A DNA stretch of 64,000 nt from Oscillospiraceae bacterium (GTDB lineage: Bacteria; Bacillota; Clostridia; Oscillospirales; Acutalibacteraceae). A program made the position numbers and the translations under genes. The stretch covers positions 38,366 to 102,365 of the forward strand of contig SVPP01000009.1 of the NCBI GenBank assembly GCA_015065765.1, given 5' to 3'. Positions 35,315 to 43,752 of the stretch are shown here, in pieces. Numbering within the stretch: position 1 is the stretch's first letter; each line of letters opens with the position of its first letter. The notes under the pieces are model-generated. The model searched no databases. It was not told the DNA's origin and saw only the letters and a program-made list of their open reading frames with translations.

Positions 35315-36352
35315 ATGTTTAAAAACAGAACCCTTCTCATTACAGGCGGAACGGGAAGTTTTGGGCACACAGTACTTAAGCACTTTCTCTCAACAGATAT
35401 AGGACAGATAAGAATTTTCTCAAGAGACGAGAAAAAACAGGATGACATGAGACACGATCTGCAGCTCAGATTCCCTGAATATGCAGAAAAAGTCAAATTC
35501 TACATCGGCGATGTAAGAGACAAGCAGTCAATCACAGATGCTATGAAGGGTGTGGATTTTGTTTTCCACGCAGCAGCACTCAAACAAGTACCCTCATGCG
35601 AATTCTTCCCAATGGAAGCAGTACGTACAAACGTAATAGGTACCGATAATATGCTTCATGCCGCTATGGAAACAGGCGTAAAGAGAGTTGTGTGTCTTTC
35701 AACTGATAAAGCAGCTTATCCCATCAACGCAATGGGTATTTCAAAAGCAATGATGGAACACGTTGTGACAGCAAATGCAAGAGTTGCAGCCGAAGGCGGC
35801 GGTCCCGTAATCTGCTGTACAAGATACGGTAACGTCATGTGTAGCCGTGGCAGTGTTATTCCCCTTTTCATCGATCAGATAAAAGCAGGCAAACCCATCA
35901 CAATCACTGACCCTAACATGACACGCTTCCTTATGAACCTTGACGAAGCTGTTGATCTTGTTAAATTTGCATTTGAACACGCAAACCCCGGTGACCTTTT
36001 TGTTCAGAAGTCTCCCGCTTCAACAATTGAGGACCTTGCAAAAGCTGTTCAGAAACTTTTTGGTGATACAGGCACAAGAATCATCGGCACAAGACATGGT
36101 GAAAAACTTTATGAGACACTGATGACTCATGAGGAACGTCTCAGAAGCGAGGACATGGGCGGATATTTCAGAGTTTCTGCCGACAACCGTGACCTGAACT
36201 ATGACAAATTCATGGTAGACGGTACAGTAAACACAATGGCTGATTCTTCCTACACAAGCCACAATACAACAAGACTTGATGTTGACGGTACTGTAGAAAA
36301 AATTCTTACAACAGATTACGTTCAGGAAGCACTCAGAGAGCTTCAGAAGTAA
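35315..36352 (+). CDS. UDP-GlcNAc 4,6-dehydratase, CapE/FnlA type
   Basis: A 345-residue soluble SDR close to S. aureus CapE, which dehydrates UDP-GlcNAc and inverts C5 as the first step to UDP-L-FucNAc. Motifs: LLITGGTGSFGHTVL near 7-21, FSRDEKKQDDMRHDL near 36, HAAALKQVPSCEFFP near 85, and STDKAAYPINAMGISKAMME near 122 with the Met-x3-Lys catalytic pair. The CapF and CapG partners are not in this window. It has its own promoter and terminator and is divergent from an operon that holds a different 4,6-dehydratase. Confidence 0.93.
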   Translation: MFKNRTLLITGGTGSFGHTVLKHFLSTDIGQIRIFSRDEKKQDDMRHDLQLRFPEYAEKVKFYIGDVRDKQSITDAMKGVDFVFHAAALKQVPSCEFFPMEAVRTNVIGTDNMLHAAMETGVKRVVCLSTDKAAYPINAMGISKAMMEHVVTANARVAAEGGGPVICCTRYGNVMCSRGSVIPLFIDQIKAGKPITITDPNMTRFLMNLDEAVDLVKFAFEHANPGDLFVQKSPASTIEDLAKAVQKLFGDTGTRIIGTRHGEKLYETLMTHEERLRSEDMGGYFRVSADNRDLNYDKFMVDGTVNTMADSSYTSHNTTRLDVDGTVEKILTTDYVQEALRELQK

Positions 36353-36360
36353 AAAAATTT

Positions 36361-36393
36361 ACTGCGTGTAGTTTTTCTGCACGCAGTTTTTTG
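36361..36393 (+). terminator. Rho-independent terminator
   Basis: ACTGCGTG pairs with CACGCAGT around an 11-base loop, then a T run. It ends the CapE-type gene. Confidence 0.88.
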
Positions 36394-36404
36394 TAGAGGT
36401 AAAT

Positions 36405-36680
36405 ATGAAAAGGAAATATAAAATTTTAACAGGAATTATCCTTACAGAATTCATATCCGCTTTAATCTTGAAAAAGCTTGGAATTTCTCTTGAAAATAAT
36501 TTTCTCGCTCTGATTCTTGCATCTGTTTTCTTTGTAACAATTCTTATTTCACTTTATATACTCAGCAAGGATAATAATGTTTCTCCGAAAAAGAGAAAAT
36601 TCTGCAAGATATTTTTCTACTTTTTGTTCTTCTGCACGGCAGGAGCAATTATAGGAAATCTCGTTTTGTTAATTTTTTAA
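36405..36680 (+). CDS. Small membrane protein, unknown
   Basis: A 91-residue protein with three hydrophobic segments at about 6-24, 33-52 and 70-91, separated by a basic loop (KKRKFCK). TAGAGG lies 6 bases before the ATG. It begins 12 bases after the CapE terminator and has no clear promoter of its own, so it may be expressed by read-through. No family was recognised. Confidence 0.6.
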   Translation: MKRKYKILTGIILTEFISALILKKLGISLENNFLALILASVFFVTILISLYILSKDNNVSPKKRKFCKIFFYFLFFCTAGAIIGNLVLLIF

Positions 36681-36690
36681 CAGAATTCTC

Positions 36691-36719
36691 TTGATTATTT
36701 CACAAAATAGTTGTATCAT
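36691..36719 (+). promoter_or_regulatory. Promoter of fucO
   Basis: TTGATT, 17-base spacer, TATCAT, 33 bases before the ATG at 36753. Confidence 0.7.
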
Positions 36720-36752
36720 AATATTGTCAAAATAAATTTTGGAGGTAAAATC

Positions 36753-37901
36753 ATGGCAAACAGATTTGTACTCAATGAAACAAGCTATCACGGCAAAGGA
36801 GCAATTGCAGAAATCGCAACAGAGGTTATCGCCCGCGGTTTCAAAAAATGCTTTGTATGCTCTGACCCCGACCTTATCAAATTCGGAGTTACTAAAAAAG
36901 TAACAGATATCCTTGACGATGCAGATATCGCTTACGAAATCTACTCAAACATCAAGGCTAACCCCACAATTGAAAACGTACAGACAGGCGTTGAAGCTTT
37001 CAAGGCAAGCGGTGCTGACTGCATTATCGCAATTGGCGGCGGTTCATCAATGGACACAGCGAAGGCAATCGGTATCATCATCACAAACCCTGAATTTGCT
37101 GACGTCGTTTCACTTGAAGGCGTTGCTCCCACAAAGAATAAGTGCGTACCCATTATCGCAGTTCCCACAACAGCAAGTACTGCAGCAGAGGTTACAATCA
37201 ACTACGTTATCACAGACGCCGAAAAGAACAGAAAAATGGTTTGCGTTGACGTTCATGACATCCCCGTTGTTGCAGTTGTTGACCCCGACATGATGGCTTC
37301 AATGCCCAAGGGACTTACAGCAGCTACAGGTATGGACGCTCTTACACACGCTATCGAAGGCTACATCACAAAGGGCGCATGGGAAATGAGCGATATGTTC
37401 CACATCAAGGCAATTGAAATCATCGCAAAATCTCTTCGCGGTGCTGTAGAAAATACAGACGAAGGCAGAGAAGGCATGGCACTCGGCCAGTATATTGCAG
37501 GTATGGGCTTCTCAAACGTAGGTCTTGGCATTGTTCACTCAATGGCACATCCTCTCGGTGCACTTTATGACACACCTCACGGCGTTGCAAACGCAATCAT
37601 TCTTCCCACAGTTATGGAATACAACGCTCCCGAAACAGGAGAAAAGTATCGTGACATCGCAAAAGCTATGGGCGTTGAAAACGTTGATGCAATGAGCCTT
37701 GAAGATGCACGAAAGGCTGCTATCGATGCGGTTAAACAGCTTTCGATCGATGTGGGCATCCCCGCTGACCTTAAAGATATTGTGAAAGCAGAAGACATCG
37801 ACTTCCTTTCACAGTCAGCATTCGACGATGCATGCCGTCCCGGCAACCCCAGAGACACTTCAGTCGAAGAAATCAAAGAGCTTTACCTTTCACTTATGTA
37901 A
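36753..37901 (+). CDS. fucO: Lactaldehyde reductase (iron-containing alcohol dehydrogenase)
   Basis: A 382-residue group III alcohol dehydrogenase that reduces L-lactaldehyde to 1,2-propanediol with NADH during anaerobic growth on fucose or rhamnose. The start follows GGAGG. Motifs: IAIGGGSSMDTAKAIG near 94-109 for NAD, the metal ligands in GMDALTHAIEGY (Asp, His) and GIVHSMAHPLGALYDTPHG (His pairs). The naming as FucO rather than a generic alcohol dehydrogenase is by overall resemblance. Very strong codon bias suggests high expression. Confidence 0.88.
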   Translation: MANRFVLNETSYHGKGAIAEIATEVIARGFKKCFVCSDPDLIKFGVTKKVTDILDDADIAYEIYSNIKANPTIENVQTGVEAFKASGADCIIAIGGGSSMDTAKAIGIIITNPEFADVVSLEGVAPTKNKCVPIIAVPTTASTAAEVTINYVITDAEKNRKMVCVDVHDIPVVAVVDPDMMASMPKGLTAATGMDALTHAIEGYITKGAWEMSDMFHIKAIEIIAKSLRGAVENTDEGREGMALGQYIAGMGFSNVGLGIVHSMAHPLGALYDTPHGVANAIILPTVMEYNAPETGEKYRDIAKAMGVENVDAMSLEDARKAAIDAVKQLSIDVGIPADLKDIVKAEDIDFLSQSAFDDACRPGNPRDTSVEEIKELYLSLM

Positions 37902-37914
37902 TTTTTAAAAAGTT

Positions 37915-37953
37915 ATCCCCTGAGAAGCAGTTTCTGTTTCTCAGGGGATTTTC
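37915..37953 (+). terminator. Strong terminator between convergent genes
   Basis: ATCCCCTGAGAA and its perfect complement (37938-37949) form a 12-bp stem and are followed by T-rich sequence. It serves fucO and possibly the convergent gene at 37965. Confidence 0.9.
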
Positions 37954-37964
37954 TTTTATGTGAA

Positions 37965-39209
37965 TCAGTTCAGATAAATCCAAAGCACATACATGTCTTC
38001 GTCCGTGTTATACCACAGAGTTTTGTTTTTATACTTTCCGAAGCTGCTGATATCACTGAACCTATCGCTGTTCAGTAGGTCATCAACAGCTCTGTCAAGT
38101 TCATACTTTGAACCGAATTTAAGGCTGACAATTTCCTGCTTTGCCTGACGCGACAAAGCCTCGCTTGCTGCCTGAAAATCATATTTTTCCAGATAATAAC
38201 CATTGTGCTTGAAATAATCATAATCTGTGTCATTGGCATAGGGCACAATGAAATCGCTGTCCGGAGTATGAGTTCTTGAAAACTCACTGGAAGTCACACA
38301 GAAATAACGGTACACAACACCGTTGTCATTAAGAACATTTCCGGCGTCATCTTTCTGGGTATCTATGTCATCCCATGTAACATCCATGTAGTAATATTCG
38401 CCATCAATTTCGAGGCAGTTCCATGCGTGATATCCGCCGGCATCGCCTTGAATATAATGACAATCCACACCCAACTTGTTCATCAGAAAGAAGAATGTTT
38501 CCGAATATCCGCCACACACAGCCTTACCATTAACAAGCACGCCATAAATAGAGAGTCCTTGTTCTGTCGATGTGCTGCGGAAAGAACTGTCCAGTTCATC
38601 AAGCATATCGTAATCATATATTACGTTCTCAGCAAGATAGTCGTGAACATACTTCACCTTGTCATATGTAGTTGTGCAACGGCTTGCACCTTTAACAATT
38701 TTATCAACCTCGGCATTCAGTGCATTTACATATTTATCAGGATTAAATGTATACACCCAATAGCTGTATGGTTCGAGCTCTATTGTGAGAGGTTTCGTCG
38801 AGTAACTGTAAGTATAACTTGTGCTCAACCAGAAAAATTCAGGATGGTCGTAGCTGAATGCAGTGAAGGCTCTGTCAAAATCCTGCAGAGTCACATTGTT
38901 GAACTTATAATCATTTTCACCGCGTGCAACACCCTCCAACAAGGTGTTATAAATCCCCTGTTGTATACTGTTCAGCTGAGGATAAACTTTGTTGTATATA
39001 TCACCGTAGTTGTCCTCTTTTTCCGGTTTTTCCGTTTCTTCCTCTGTTGTATCATAAGTGTTGTCTGTAGTAATTTCTGTTTCGTCGAATAATGTATCAG
39101 TACTCTCATCAGATCCGTTTGTGAAAAGAGAAAGCACAAATCCGATGGCTATAAGAACAATAACCCATCCGAAACAGCCACAGCCTCTTCTTTTGTTATT
39201 GTCCGCCAT
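37965..39209 (-). CDS. Membrane-anchored transglutaminase-like protein
   Basis: A 414-residue protein. The start at 39209 follows AGGTGA and gives an N-terminal basic Cys-containing segment (NNKRRGCGCFG), a single membrane helix at about 14-29, and a Thr/Glu-rich linker. The extracellular domain has the transglutaminase triad: Cys in KAVCGGYSETF, His in GGYHAWNCLEI, Asp in YYMDVTWDD, spaced as in the family. It may be a protease or a cross-linking enzyme. The start lies inside the end of the PrsW gene, a 14-base overlap, so the two are coupled. Confidence 0.85.
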   Translation of the reverse strand: MADNNKRRGCGCFGWVIVLIAIGFVLSLFTNGSDESTDTLFDETEITTDNTYDTTEEETEKPEKEDNYGDIYNKVYPQLNSIQQGIYNTLLEGVARGENDYKFNNVTLQDFDRAFTAFSYDHPEFFWLSTSYTYSYSTKPLTIELEPYSYWVYTFNPDKYVNALNAEVDKIVKGASRCTTTYDKVKYVHDYLAENVIYDYDMLDELDSSFRSTSTEQGLSIYGVLVNGKAVCGGYSETFFFLMNKLGVDCHYIQGDAGGYHAWNCLEIDGEYYYMDVTWDDIDTQKDDAGNVLNDNGVVYRYFCVTSSEFSRTHTPDSDFIVPYANDTDYDYFKHNGYYLEKYDFQAASEALSRQAKQEIVSLKFGSKYELDRAVDDLLNSDRFSDISSFGKYKNKTLWYNTDEDMYVLWIYLN

Positions 39210-40110
39210 GATCTTCACCTTCCTCTTCTGCAAAAACGTCAAGATCCTTTTCTATATCGTCACATATGCCTTTGGTTTCAGGATATTTTTTATCAAGCAG
39301 AGCATCAGCGTATCTTCCTCTGTATGTGTCTGTGCGGGAAATTTTGTGTATTCCCACTATGCATATTACAAAGAATATTCCGTTCAACACATAGAAAACA
39401 ATATCTGATATCTGGGATCTGAAGAATTCCGCAAAACCATAAATGCCATGATATAAGATGGGGAAAACCACCATTGCGGCAAACCAGCCACCGCTTCTGA
39501 ACGACTTTGTTATTTTGATAAGACCTCTTTCCTCATATTCTTTTTCGGCAATTGCCGCACTTCTGTAAACTCTCCACATAGTGTAACAATAACCCATAAG
39601 TATACCGAAATAAAGGTGTCCGGGAAGAGATATCAGTGTTCTGAAAACTAATGTATCCCAACCACTCTGCCATGCAAAAATTACATTTTCAACCACTGCA
39701 AAGCCCAGTGACACAAAAGTACCGTAAACAACCCCATCAAAAAGACAATTGAAATTCTTATTCTTGTGTGTAATCAGGAACATTACAAGCCATTTTACAA
39801 CCTCTTCTATCAAAGCTATACCAACGAAAACCACCAACAGTCCGTGTCCGTACTTCACAAGATCCGAACTGTATGTTGCGACGCCCTGAAAATCGTATGT
39901 AATATAGTCAGAGAACAAAGAATCAATAACAGAAGTCAGTCCTCTTTCTGCAAAATATGCAGGAATATATGAAATTCCACCTGCACCAAAAAGCAGCAGA
40001 AGAAGCGGTATCGGCTCTTTTTCTACTCTGTCATTAAAAAACACATACGCCGCCAGAATAACCGCCGGAATAATTGCAGCGAGAGATATCTCGGGAGAAA
40101 TAAAATTCAT
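39196..40110 (-). CDS. PrsW family intramembrane metalloprotease
   Basis: A 304-residue membrane protein with about eight helices. PrsW motifs are EEVVKWLVMF (EExxK) near 101, YGTFVSLGFAVVENV near 130-144, and PGHLYFGILMGY near 164 with the zinc His. In B. subtilis PrsW cleaves the anti-sigma factor RsiW; no anti-sigma gene is seen here. The coupled downstream gene encodes a membrane-anchored protein that could be a substrate or partner. GGAGG precedes the ATG. Confidence 0.9.
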   Translation of the reverse strand: MNFISPEISLAAIIPAVILAAYVFFNDRVEKEPIPLLLLLFGAGGISYIPAYFAERGLTSVIDSLFSDYITYDFQGVATYSSDLVKYGHGLLVVFVGIALIEEVVKWLVMFLITHKNKNFNCLFDGVVYGTFVSLGFAVVENVIFAWQSGWDTLVFRTLISLPGHLYFGILMGYCYTMWRVYRSAAIAEKEYEERGLIKITKSFRSGGWFAAMVVFPILYHGIYGFAEFFRSQISDIVFYVLNGIFFVICIVGIHKISRTDTYRGRYADALLDKKYPETKGICDDIEKDLDVFAEEEGEDHGGQ

Positions 40111-40254
40111 AAAAAACCTCCTTTGAATTCAGAAGTTTATTTCAGTAAAAACTTGTAAACTTCTGTTTCTTTTTGCATTATTATATCATAACTTCAAGAA
40201 AAATCCAATATATAATAAAAAATCACTGTACTTGAATAACCCCACTCTGTTTTG

Positions 40255-40283
40255 TTGTAAAATAAATTTCTTTATGATATAAT
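40255..40283 (+). promoter_or_regulatory. Promoter of the TIR/TPR gene
   Basis: TTGTAA, 17-base spacer, perfect TATAAT, 67 bases before the ATG at 40351. Confidence 0.75.
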
Positions 40284-40350
40284 AATATGCGAAAAAGACA
40301 GAAAAAAAGAGTTATATGTTGTGTGCAGATTATCCGAAGGAGAATAAATT

Positions 40351-43300
40351 ATGGCAGTATTCAAGACGGAAACTAAAAACAACGTTGGCGTCGACAAAAA
40401 GCCTAGAGTGTATTTTACCTGTCATCCCGATGACTTTGAAAAATATTTCAGAAAGATCTGCGATGATCTTTTCAGAACTCACAACTGTGCTATTTATTAC
40501 ACAGAAGATATGACCGAAATCATTGCTGAGGACGAAAAAGACGTTGACCTTGGACGAAACAACCTGTTTGTTGTTCCTGTTACATTCAGACTTCTTTCTT
40601 CACCTAACCGTGCTATGGATGGAGATATACCCTACGCTCTTGAGAAACATATTCCTGTTCTCCCTATTATGATGGAGCCGGGACTTGATGCACTTTACTC
40701 TAAACCCGATAAATTCGGTGAGCTGCAATATCTTAACCCCTACAGCACTGACCTGACTGAAATCTCTTATGAAGAAAAGCTGAAGAAATATCTTGAGTCT
40801 GTTCTCATCAGCGATGAAATGGCAAAACGCGTTCGTGCTGCTTTTGATGCATACATATTTTTAAGTTACCGTAAAAAAGACAGAAAGTATGCAAACGAAT
40901 TGATGCGCCTTATCCACAGCAATCCGGAATGCCGTGACATTGCTATATGGTTTGATGAATTCCTCACACCGGGCGAAAGTTTTAAAGAAAACATAGAAAA
41001 GATTTTAGACGATTGCAAGCTTTTCACTCTCCTTGTTACTCCTCAGCTTTTAGAAAAAGTTGTTGATGAAAAGGGTGAAGAGAAGGACAACTATGTCATC
41101 TCAACAGAGCTTCCTCTTGCAAGAAAAAAGAAAGAAAAAAAAGGAACTGACATTTTCTCCGTCGAAATGGAAAAGACAGATAGAGATGCTCTTTCTGCTA
41201 TTGATATTGAAGACTACGTCAACCCGAATGACAGCGATTTCCGCGACCGTCTGCTTGAAACCATTTCAAGAATGGCTATCACCACAAATGATACTCCTGA
41301 ACACAACTTCCTCATCGGCCTTGCTTATCTTGAAGGTATTGATGTAGAAGTCGACCGTGAGCGTGGTCTGGAGCTTATCACCCTCGCTGCTGAAGCAGGT
41401 CTTATAGAAGCTATGGATAAGTTGTTTAAAATGTACTATGACGGCATCGGTGTGCAACTCGACTACAGAAAATCAGTTGAATGGGCAGAAAAGCTCGCTG
41501 ATCACTATATACAAAATTATGGCGAAGAGCATCCGTATACACTGACCTCCCTTAACAATCTGGCTGTAACTTATTTCGGTCTCGGTGACTATCAAAAAGC
41601 ATTGGAATTAAACGAAAAGGTATATTCTCTGCGTTGTAAGATTTTAGGTGAGGAGCATCTGGATACGCTGAACGCCCTTAACAATTTGGCGATAACCTGC
41701 GACGAACTCGGCGATCACCATAAGGCTTTGAAACTAAAAGAGAAAGTATACACACTACTTTGTAAAATTCTGGGCGGGGAGCATCCCGATACACTAAAAG
41801 CCCTTAATAACCTGGCGATAACCTACGGAAAACTCGGCGATCATCACCAAGCTTTGGAACTAAAAGAGAAAGCATACACACTGTTTTGTAAAATTTGTGG
41901 AGAGGAGCATCCGGATACGCTGAACGCCCTTAACAATCTGGCGATAACCTGCGACGAACTCGGCGATCTCCATAAGGCTTTGAAACTAAAAGAGAAAGTA
42001 TATGCTCTGCGTTGTAAAACTCTAGGTGAGGATCATCCAGATACGCTGTTATCTCTTTCTAGTCTTTCATATACTTACGGCAAACTCGGTAATCATCATA
42101 AAGATTTGGAGTTAAATGAAAAAGCACATACATTGCTTTGTAAAATTCTGGGCGAAGAGCATCCGCACACGCTTACCGCACTTAACAATCTGGCATATAC
42201 TTATGGTGATTTCGGTAATCATCATAAAAAGTCAGAACTTATAGAAAAAGTATATGCACTGCGCTGTAAGGTTCTGGGCGAAGAACATCCCGCTACATTG
42301 AACACCCTTAACAATCTGGCATATACTTATGGCGATCTTTGCGATCATCATAAAGCATTGGAATTACATGAAAAAGCATATGCACTGCGTTGTAAAGTTT
42401 TGGGCGAAGAGCATCCCGATACACTGACTTCACTTTCCAAACTGGCATTAACCTATGGTAAACTCGGTGATCATCGTAAAGCACTGGAATCAAATGAAAA
42501 GGTATATTCTCTATGTTGCAAGGTTCTTGGTGAAGAGCATCCAAAAACATTAACTTCCCTTAACAATCTGGCATTAACCTATGGTGAACTCGGTGATCAT
42601 CGTAAAGCACTGGAATTAAACGAAAAGGTATATTCTCTATGTTGCAAGGTTCTTGGTGAAGAGCATCCAAATACGCTGACTTCCCTTAACAATCTGGCAT
42701 TAACCTATAACAATCTCGGCGAATATCACAAATCATTGGAATTAAAAGAAAAGGTATATGTACTGTGTTGCAAGGTTCTTGGTGAAGAGCACCCGAATAC
42801 ATTGACTTCTCTTTCCAATCTGGCATCAACCTATGGCGATCTCGGCGATCATTGTAAAGAGTTAGAACTCACAGAAAAAGTATATGCTTTGCGTTGCAAG
42901 GTTCTTGGTGAGAAGCATCCTGATACACTGACCACCCTTAGCAATCTTGCAGTAACCTATGGCGAACTCGGTGATCATCGTAAAGAGTTAGAACTCACAG
43001 AAAAAGTATACACTTTGAGTTGCAAGGTTCTTGGTGAGGAGCATCCAAAAACATTAACTTCTCTTTCCAATCTGGCAGTAACCTATGGTGATCTCGGTGA
43101 TCATCTTAAAGAATCAGAACTCTTGACAAAATTATACACTTTGCGTTGTAAAGTGCTGGGCGAAGATCATCCTGATACGCTTACCACTCTTAACAAATTG
43201 GCAGTAGCATATAGTTACCTCGGTGATGAAGATTTAAGCCAATATGAAAAAGCTATTCAATTCGGCAAACAAGCATACATACTCCGCAGCAAGGTTCTCG

Positions 43301-43503
43301 GCGAAACACATAATTCTACATTAACATCACTCAACAACCTCGCTTTTTATTATAAAGCAATCGGCGATTACAAATCAGCTCTCCCGCTTTATGAAAAGCT
43401 TTGTGCTCAACTGACTACAGTTTACGGCGCTGACCATCCTAAAACGCAGAAGATCTTAAATCGCTTAAACGAAGTGCGTGATAAACTTCAAAGCAGCAAC
43501 TAA
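40351..43503 (+). CDS. Double TIR-like and tetratricopeptide-repeat protein
   Basis: A 1,050-residue soluble protein. Residues 19-155 form a divergent TIR-like domain opening RVYFTCHPDDFEKYF. Residues 167-290 form a clearer TIR domain, with AYIFLSYRKKD, then IWFDEFLTPGESF (W200, F201, D202, E203) and LFTLLVTPQLL. E203 is a candidate for the catalytic Glu of TIR NADases. A Sel1-like pair at about 317-389 is followed by 15 TPR units of 42 residues (one of 47) and a final partial one to residue 1046, of the kinesin-light-chain type (LGEEHPDTL). AAGGAG precedes the ATG. It is monocistronic. The layout fits a ligand-sensing TPR array that controls a TIR effector, as in bacterial immunity, but that is inference. 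Confidence 0.88.
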   Translation: MAVFKTETKNNVGVDKKPRVYFTCHPDDFEKYFRKICDDLFRTHNCAIYYTEDMTEIIAEDEKDVDLGRNNLFVVPVTFRLLSSPNRAMDGDIPYALEKHIPVLPIMMEPGLDALYSKPDKFGELQYLNPYSTDLTEISYEEKLKKYLESVLISDEMAKRVRAAFDAYIFLSYRKKDRKYANELMRLIHSNPECRDIAIWFDEFLTPGESFKENIEKILDDCKLFTLLVTPQLLEKVVDEKGEEKDNYVISTELPLARKKKEKKGTDIFSVEMEKTDRDALSAIDIEDYVNPNDSDFRDRLLETISRMAITTNDTPEHNFLIGLAYLEGIDVEVDRERGLELITLAAEAGLIEAMDKLFKMYYDGIGVQLDYRKSVEWAEKLADHYIQNYGEEHPYTLTSLNNLAVTYFGLGDYQKALELNEKVYSLRCKILGEEHLDTLNALNNLAITCDELGDHHKALKLKEKVYTLLCKILGGEHPDTLKALNNLAITYGKLGDHHQALELKEKAYTLFCKICGEEHPDTLNALNNLAITCDELGDLHKALKLKEKVYALRCKTLGEDHPDTLLSLSSLSYTYGKLGNHHKDLELNEKAHTLLCKILGEEHPHTLTALNNLAYTYGDFGNHHKKSELIEKVYALRCKVLGEEHPATLNTLNNLAYTYGDLCDHHKALELHEKAYALRCKVLGEEHPDTLTSLSKLALTYGKLGDHRKALESNEKVYSLCCKVLGEEHPKTLTSLNNLALTYGELGDHRKALELNEKVYSLCCKVLGEEHPNTLTSLNNLALTYNNLGEYHKSLELKEKVYVLCCKVLGEEHPNTLTSLSNLASTYGDLGDHCKELELTEKVYALRCKVLGEKHPDTLTTLSNLAVTYGELGDHRKELELTEKVYTLSCKVLGEEHPKTLTSLSNLAVTYGDLGDHLKESELLTKLYTLRCKVLGEDHPDTLTTLNKLAVAYSYLGDEDLSQYEKAIQFGKQAYILRSKVLGETHNSTLTSLNNLAFYYKAIGDYKSALPLYEKLCAQLTTVYGADHPKTQKILNRLNEVRDKLQSSN
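41518..43422 (+). repeat. Fifteen coding tandem repeats of about 126 bp (TPR array)
   Basis: The repeats begin at residue 390 and keep a 126-bp period, with unit 14 longer (141 bp). Units around 42440-42720 are almost identical at DNA level, including synonymous positions, which points to recent duplication or gene conversion within the gene. Such an array can change copy number between strains. Confidence 0.9.
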
Positions 43504-43526
43504 TTCCCTCAAAAAACAAACAAAAA

Positions 43527-43566
43527 AACAACGGAGCAGTTTTCAAACTACTCCGTTGTTTTTATT
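43527..43566 (+). terminator. Rho-independent terminator after the TIR/TPR gene
   Basis: AACAACGGAG (43527-43536) pairs with CTCCGTTGTT (43551-43560), with further inner pairing, followed by T-rich sequence. Confidence 0.88.
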
Positions 43567-43660
43567 TGAGTTTCTTTACCCATTCATATGGGTAGTTTTT
43601 CTCCAACTGATTTTTCAGTTTTTTCGCCGCGTAAAATTCCTTCAGTTTTTCAGAATCAGA
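43562..43660 (-). pseudogene. Possible 3' remnant of a lost gene
   Basis: On the minus strand an open stretch of 32 codons reads like real protein: SEKLKEFYAAKKLKNQLEKN followed by a Tyr-Pro-Tyr-Glu-Trp segment and a Lys-rich end, with a normal stop at 43562-43564. There is no start codon and an in-frame stop lies just upstream, so it cannot be a complete gene. It may be the C-terminus left after a deletion at this junction. The source family was not recognised. Confidence 0.35.
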
Positions 43661-43671
43661 TTAAAATCATC

Positions 43672-43700
43672 TTGACATATTTCATGGTATGAAATAAAAT
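43672..43700 (+). promoter_or_regulatory. Promoter of the phosphate transporter operon
   Basis: Perfect TTGACA, 17-base spacer, TAAAAT, 52 bases before the GTG start at 43753. No Pho-box-like direct repeat was recognised. Confidence 0.85.
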
Positions 43701-43752
43701 ATATATGGCACTTTTATCATAAGGGCAATAAGCTTCAAAAGGAGGTCTGCTT

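Noticed and set aside
35315..36352. Pseudaminic acid PseB as the identity of the soluble dehydratase
   Set aside because: The DEKKQDDMRHDL and PSCEFFP segments and Met-x3-Lys site fit CapE/FnlA more closely, and no pse genes are nearby.
41518..43422. Regular tandem repeats that might be read as a CRISPR array
   Set aside because: The period is about 126 bp with no short repeat-spacer alternation, and every unit is an in-frame TPR.
40351..43503. Opposite-strand open frames within the TPR array
   Set aside because: They are shadows created by the repeat and have no ribosome sites or recognisable sequence.
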